DNA from: Butyrivibrio sp.
GTDB taxonomy: Bacteria > Bacillota > Clostridia > Lachnospirales > Lachnospiraceae
DNA: 5,922 nt
Assembly: GCA_024688095.1 (NCBI GenBank)
Contig: JAILEJ010000075.1
Span: 1-5,922 of the forward strand
Direction of reading: 5' to 3'
The position numbers and the translations under genes were made by a program. This document shows positions 5,574 to 5,922 of this stretch, piece after piece (positions within the stretch are counted from its first letter, which is position 1; each line of letters starts with the position of its first letter). The notes beneath the pieces were generated by a model. The model saw only the letters and a program-made list of their open reading frames with translations, was not told where the DNA came from and made no database searches.

Positions 5574-5628
5574 AATAGTTGACTCTATAGCAGCTCCTAT
5601 ATATCTTAAATCTCTTAAAACATTCTCA

Positions 5629-5799
5629 TCAAACAATTGTGTATTGAAACAGTTCATATTTGAGCTTAGTACCAACTGCAATCCCTTCCGGCAAAAGAGC
5701 TCTTGCAACCAGCTTAAGCTCGTCAGATTCAATATCAGTTCTTTTTAAATTTGCGTAATCTCCATCTATACTATCTACTACATAATAAAATGTTTCCAT
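5629..5799 (-). CDS. DUF3006-type small protein, probably truncated by a frameshift (56 aa)
   Basis: This short gene reads METFYYVVDSIDGDYANL..., with ARALLPEGIAVGTKLKYE at residues 33-50. The pattern fits DUF3006, a family of small proteins of about 70-90 residues: an opening V-D-x-x-x-G-D-x-A strand pair, a central LPEG and then GTKL. Its role is not known to me. It starts at ATG 5797-5799 with AAAGGA (5806-5811) 6 bases upstream and follows the previous gene after 14 bases, so the two are probably one operon. The frame stops early, at TGA 5629-5631, right after YTIV. One frame over, the sequence continues from 5630 as DENVLRDLRYIGAAIES..., which looks like the missing charged helical tail. 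That frame ends at 5535, inside the first hairpin. A single base inserted near the T-run at 5631-5633 would explain it. Sequencing error is possible. Confidence 0.65.
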   Translation of the reverse strand: METFYYVVDSIDGDYANLKRTDIESDELKLVARALLPEGIAVGTKLKYELFQYTIV

Positions 5800-5813
5800 G
5801 GTGTGTCCTTTCT

Positions 5814-5922
5814 TTACAAATCAAATATACTCATCTGCGTATATTGTTCCGGGATGTCATTCATAAACCTAAAACAATCTTCCGGCTTTGACATTATATC
5901 GTTTTCCCTGCAGATTCTTTGA
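5814..5922 (-). CDS. C-terminal end of an unidentified protein (35 aa visible)
   Basis: The minus strand is open from the window edge to TAA at 5814-5816. The visible tail includes ENDIMSKPEDCFRFMNDIP and ends EQYTQMSIFDL. The last residues, QMSIF, resemble the bacterial sliding-clamp-binding peptide (consensus QL[SD]LF). Such peptides are often at the very C-terminus of replication, repair and mobile-element proteins. Too little is visible to name the family. The stop lies 14 bases before the ATG of the DUF3006-type gene, whose ribosome binding site sits in that gap, so the two genes are probably co-transcribed. Confidence 0.65.
   Translation of the reverse strand, partial: QRICRENDIMSKPEDCFRFMNDIPEQYTQMSIFDL

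Noticed and set aside
5552..5590. tRNA-like sequence near the hairpins
   Set aside because: The hairpins do not form a cloverleaf with T-arm or anticodon features, and there is no CCA-type acceptor arrangement.
5535..5732. Independent 65-residue minus-strand protein
   Set aside because: Its first half overlaps the DUF3006-type gene in another frame. Only its second half looks protein-like, and it is better explained as the frameshifted tail of that gene.

Overview
The window looks like AT-rich DNA from a low-GC Gram-positive bacterium, most plausibly a Clostridia/Lachnospiraceae-type Firmicute. This is inferred from the A+T-rich composition, strong GGAGG-type ribosome binding sites, a TTGACA-N17-TATCAT promoter and the gene families present. 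No rRNA or species-specific marker allows a firmer placement. Every gene I can support lies on the minus strand, so transcription runs from high to low coordinates.

Reading in the direction of transcription: 5814-5922 is the C-terminal end of a gene that enters from outside the window and ends in a QMSIFDL tail resembling a sliding-clamp-binding peptide. Fourteen bases later comes a small DUF3006-type gene (5629-5799), apparently cut short by a one-base frameshift, since a matching C-terminal tail continues in the next frame. Then come two compact GC-rich hairpins (5511-5573) bounded by GACT(CT)ATAG repeats, and an AT-rich array of at least twelve degenerate repeats in exact 22-bp register (5246-5509). 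The array sits upstream of a DUF3237/UPF0311-type gene (4781-5185). A MATE-family efflux pump follows (3292-4689), with a 12-bp palindrome against its -10 box and a clear intrinsic terminator (3235-3272).

The left half looks like accessory or mobile DNA. It holds a short VirD4/TraG-type coupling ATPase without its usual membrane-anchor domain (1723-2937), a strong promoter with a long foldable leader, a small XRE-family helix-turn-helix regulator (1223-1510) and an unrecognised 330-residue protein (76-1068). The regulator and the orphan gene are separated by 154 bases that contain nested GGCAAA/TTTGCC dyads. At the extreme left edge there may be a remnant of an ISAs1-like transposase.

No complete conjugation module is visible: there is no relaxase, no VirB4 and no integrase. 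The VirD4 homologue therefore appears isolated within this window. The item most worth following up is the 22-bp phased array, which no gene here explains and which resembles iteron, centromere-type or phased-operator DNA.
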